Shown: piece by piece, positions 61,556 through 64,000 of the stretch | How positions within the stretch are numbered: position 1 is the first letter of the stretch | Layout: each line of letters starts with the position of its first letter | NCBI GenBank assembly: GCA_900542985.1 | Contig: UQPQ01000001.1 | Location: forward strand, 1 to 64,000 | Length of the DNA: 64,000 nucleotides | Source: an uncultured Bacteroides sp. | Lineage (GTDB): Bacteria; Bacteroidota; Bacteroidia; Bacteroidales; Bacteroidaceae | Reading direction: 5' to 3' | Position numbers and translations under genes: made by a program | Notes under the pieces: model-generated | Databases searched by the model: none | What the model was told of the DNA's origin: nothing | Seen by the model: only the letters and a program-made list of their open reading frames with translations

Positions 61556-63151
61556 TTACAGATTCATTACCTCCTGTTCGAAATTCTCTTTATCGCCAAT
61601 GGCTTTATTTCGAATCTTACTGCGATAATTGTAAACAGTGGCTAAAGAGTAACCTAAAAAGTGGGCAATACGGGCTGCATCGGTTACTCCCAAACGAATC
61701 AGTGCAAATATACGAAGTTCTGTATTTAAAAGTTCACCTGATTTAGGATAAATTTTTCCGTCTTCTGATAATAAATTGTTAAAGTCGTTGATAAAGTTGG
61801 GAAAGAGGTTTAAGAATGATTTATCAAACTCATTGTAGAAATTCTTTCTTTCGTCGCGTAAAAACTGTTCGGAACGAATGGTTTTGAACAATTCTTCTAT
61901 TTTAGAAGCCATTGCCAGTTTCTCTAATGAACGTCTGTACTGTTCCAGTTTTTCCAGATAACTTACGCAACGGTCTAAATAGCGTGCAATGTATTCTTCT
62001 TTGATTTTTCCGGTTTGTGCTAATTTACTGTTGACTGCTACTAATTGAGTATTACTCTCGTAGAGACTTTTTCGCATGGCCGACAGTTTTTTCATCCAAT
62101 AATAAAGGTAGAATGTGGCAACGATAAGCAGAAATGCCAGTAAGCTGATACAGACAAGAAGTTTTTTAGTAATAGCTTGTTCTTCAGCTTCTTTTACCTT
62201 GTATGCTTTGTCAATAATAGGATATACTTCAGTTACTTCCAGAAACCGGAGGCGGGCATTGCATGCTACGGCATCTTCCATAGAACAGTTCAGGTATCTG
62301 TAAGCCCTTTCCAAGTCTCCTTGTTCGTAGATTAAACGGGCCAGTTTCTGTAAAGAAGCATATTCCCGGACAGCCATTTTCATGTCGAGTATGGCTGTTT
62401 GGGCCAAATAATACATTTGTTTTTCTACGTCTTTCTTTACCTCATAGGCTTCGGACAAAGTGTAATTAATATAGGCCAACTTTTGCATGCTTTGTGGCTG
62501 TGAACTCAGCTGTTTGAGCAGAGTGATGGCTTCGTCTGGTTTATTGTATAATAATTTTTTCTCTGCGAAAACGATATCACGATCGGGGCCGGGAGAAGAG
62601 AGGAGCAGAATAGAATCTCTATATAAGTCTGTTTGTTTCAGATATTTACTTTTGGCAGAGGCTTCGGCTGTATAGTCGGCAATCCAACCATAATAGGCAC
62701 GATAAGTGCGGTAATAGTAGTCGAGTGCTCCTTTTTCCAGTTCATGGGGATTTATCTTCTGCAATTCCAGTAAGGCTTCGTTGTACATACCCATCACTCC
62801 CATGACTTCGGCACGATTGATGATAATTTCGTTTTTTAAGTCAGGGCGGTTTAATTCTGGCAGAATCTTGGATTTTCCGTTGATATAATATAAAGAAGAG
62901 TCGGCTTGATAATGGAGATATTCATAAAATAAGGAGCCGCACAAATTGTATTTTTCCCATATATCTGAAGAATGCTGCAAACGTTCTTTTAGATTCTGAA
63001 TGTTTTCTTCGCGTTGGGAGTGATAAATCTCTTTTTGTAAGATTACTCGATCTAATTCATTCAATACTTGTTGAAGTGACACAGATTGTGCATGGATGGA
63101 AACGAGCCATACATTTATGAACCCGAATAGAAGTAATGAATATGCTCTCAT
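61556..63151 (-). CDS. SusR-like membrane-bound transcriptional regulator (DUF6377)
   Basis: A 531-residue regulator with a signal peptide (to about residue 22), a TPR-like helical sensor domain (residues ~40-330) in the periplasm, one transmembrane helix ([21 protein letters not shown], ~332-352), a coiled coil and a C-terminal HTH ([27 protein letters not shown]). This is the design of SusR of B. thetaiotaomicron, which senses maltose and activates starch genes. It faces away from a SusA-like amylase with a 228-bp shared region, and it precedes the sugar transporter, so it probably controls both. Confidence 0.85.
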   Translation of the reverse strand: MRAYSLLLFGFINVWLVSIHAQSVSLQQVLNELDRVILQKEIYHSQREENIQNLKERLQHSSDIWEKYNLCGSLFYEYLHYQADSSLYYINGKSKILPELNRPDLKNEIIINRAEVMGVMGMYNEALLELQKINPHELEKGALDYYYRTYRAYYGWIADYTAEASAKSKYLKQTDLYRDSILLLSSPGPDRDIVFAEKKLLYNKPDEAITLLKQLSSQPQSMQKLAYINYTLSEAYEVKKDVEKQMYYLAQTAILDMKMAVREYASLQKLARLIYEQGDLERAYRYLNCSMEDAVACNARLRFLEVTEVYPIIDKAYKVKEAEEQAITKKLLVCISLLAFLLIVATFYLYYWMKKLSAMRKSLYESNTQLVAVNSKLAQTGKIKEEYIARYLDRCVSYLEKLEQYRRSLEKLAMASKIEELFKTIRSEQFLRDERKNFYNEFDKSFLNLFPNFINDFNNLLSEDGKIYPKSGELLNTELRIFALIRLGVTDAARIAHFLGYSLATVYNYRSKIRNKAIGDKENFEQEVMNL

Positions 63152-63325
63152 AGTATCTTGTCTGCATTTGATTTATGCAAATATATAATAATTCTCAAAT
63201 AAGATATTGTCTGACATGGAAAAAACTTTTCTTTTTCATTTATAATATTAGCGATGCCTATATTTATTATGTGACTGAATAATAATGGTTTATGTGTATT
63301 GCCTGTTTATATTTTCATTGTATGA

Positions 63326-64000
<675 letters not shown>

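Overview
The window is a chromosomal segment of a Bacteroides/Phocaeicola-type gut Bacteroidota. The evidence is the set of family signatures: DUF2795, DUF3109, DUF4491, DUF4857, DUF4876 and DUF6850-type proteins, a SusR/SusA-like starch locus, a TonB-dependent receptor with a carboxypeptidase-like plug extension, and a two-gene LysO. Shine-Dalgarno sequences are almost absent, and promoters have the Bacteroides form TTTG - about 19 bp - TAnnTTTG (clearest before rimP, before tRNA-Glu and before the cobalamin adenosyltransferase). Everything except the left edge and a short AT-rich patch looks like core genome. The exact species cannot be read from the sequence.

Layout. 0-1.2 kb: end of an integrated mobile element (partial tyrosine recombinase, arm-type repeats, probable attachment junction). 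1.2-7.8 kb: membrane acyltransferase, ferritin, degenerate methyltransferase-like gene, cobalamin adenosyltransferase, THUMP-like methyltransferase and a fimbrillin-type lipoprotein, with several intergenic repeats. 7.9-11 kb (minus): DUF3109, gpmI, rnhB. 11.3-14.1 kb: AT-rich patch with two secreted proteins and the relic of an outer-membrane protein. 14.5-15.4 kb: split lysine exporter. 15.5-25.4 kb (minus): eight-gene envelope operon (TonB receptor, two surface/outer-membrane partners, ABC ATPase and membrane protein, DUF4857, OB-fold-like lipoprotein, PepSY-type membrane protein). 25.8-39.3 kb (minus): a co-directional run rimP-nusA-infB-cvpA-sufB-sufC-sufD-sufS-lacZ. 39.6-41.4 kb: Lrp-type regulator, DUF4491 and a phosphodiesterase. 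41.7-43.7 kb: buk/ptb. 43.8-50.5 kb: GATase-dipeptidase fusion, glutaminyl-cyclase-like M28 enzyme, secreted protein, SufE and an ABC export pair. 50.5-54 kb: recO, tRNA-Glu, rpsT, gyrB. 54.3-64 kb: alpha-glucan region with malQ, a small outer-membrane protein, a TIM-barrel lipoprotein, an MFS sugar transporter, a SusR-like regulator and the start of a SusA-like alpha-amylase.

How parts work together. The Suf genes build Fe-S clusters, with the sulfur-transfer partner SufE encoded about 17 kb away. RimP, NusA and IF2 form the usual translation/transcription cluster. The starch region pairs regulator, periplasmic amylase, inner-membrane sugar transporter and cytoplasmic amylomaltase. The eight-gene TonB/ABC/PepSY operon is the best candidate for a poorly described system. 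Its make-up suggests uptake of a metal, metal complex or small peptide, but the substrate cannot be read from sequence. Two GC-rich intergenic repeat modules 16 kb apart, a triplicated 85-bp promoter-bearing repeat, a nested palindrome and a MITE-like element are the main unexplained non-coding structures.
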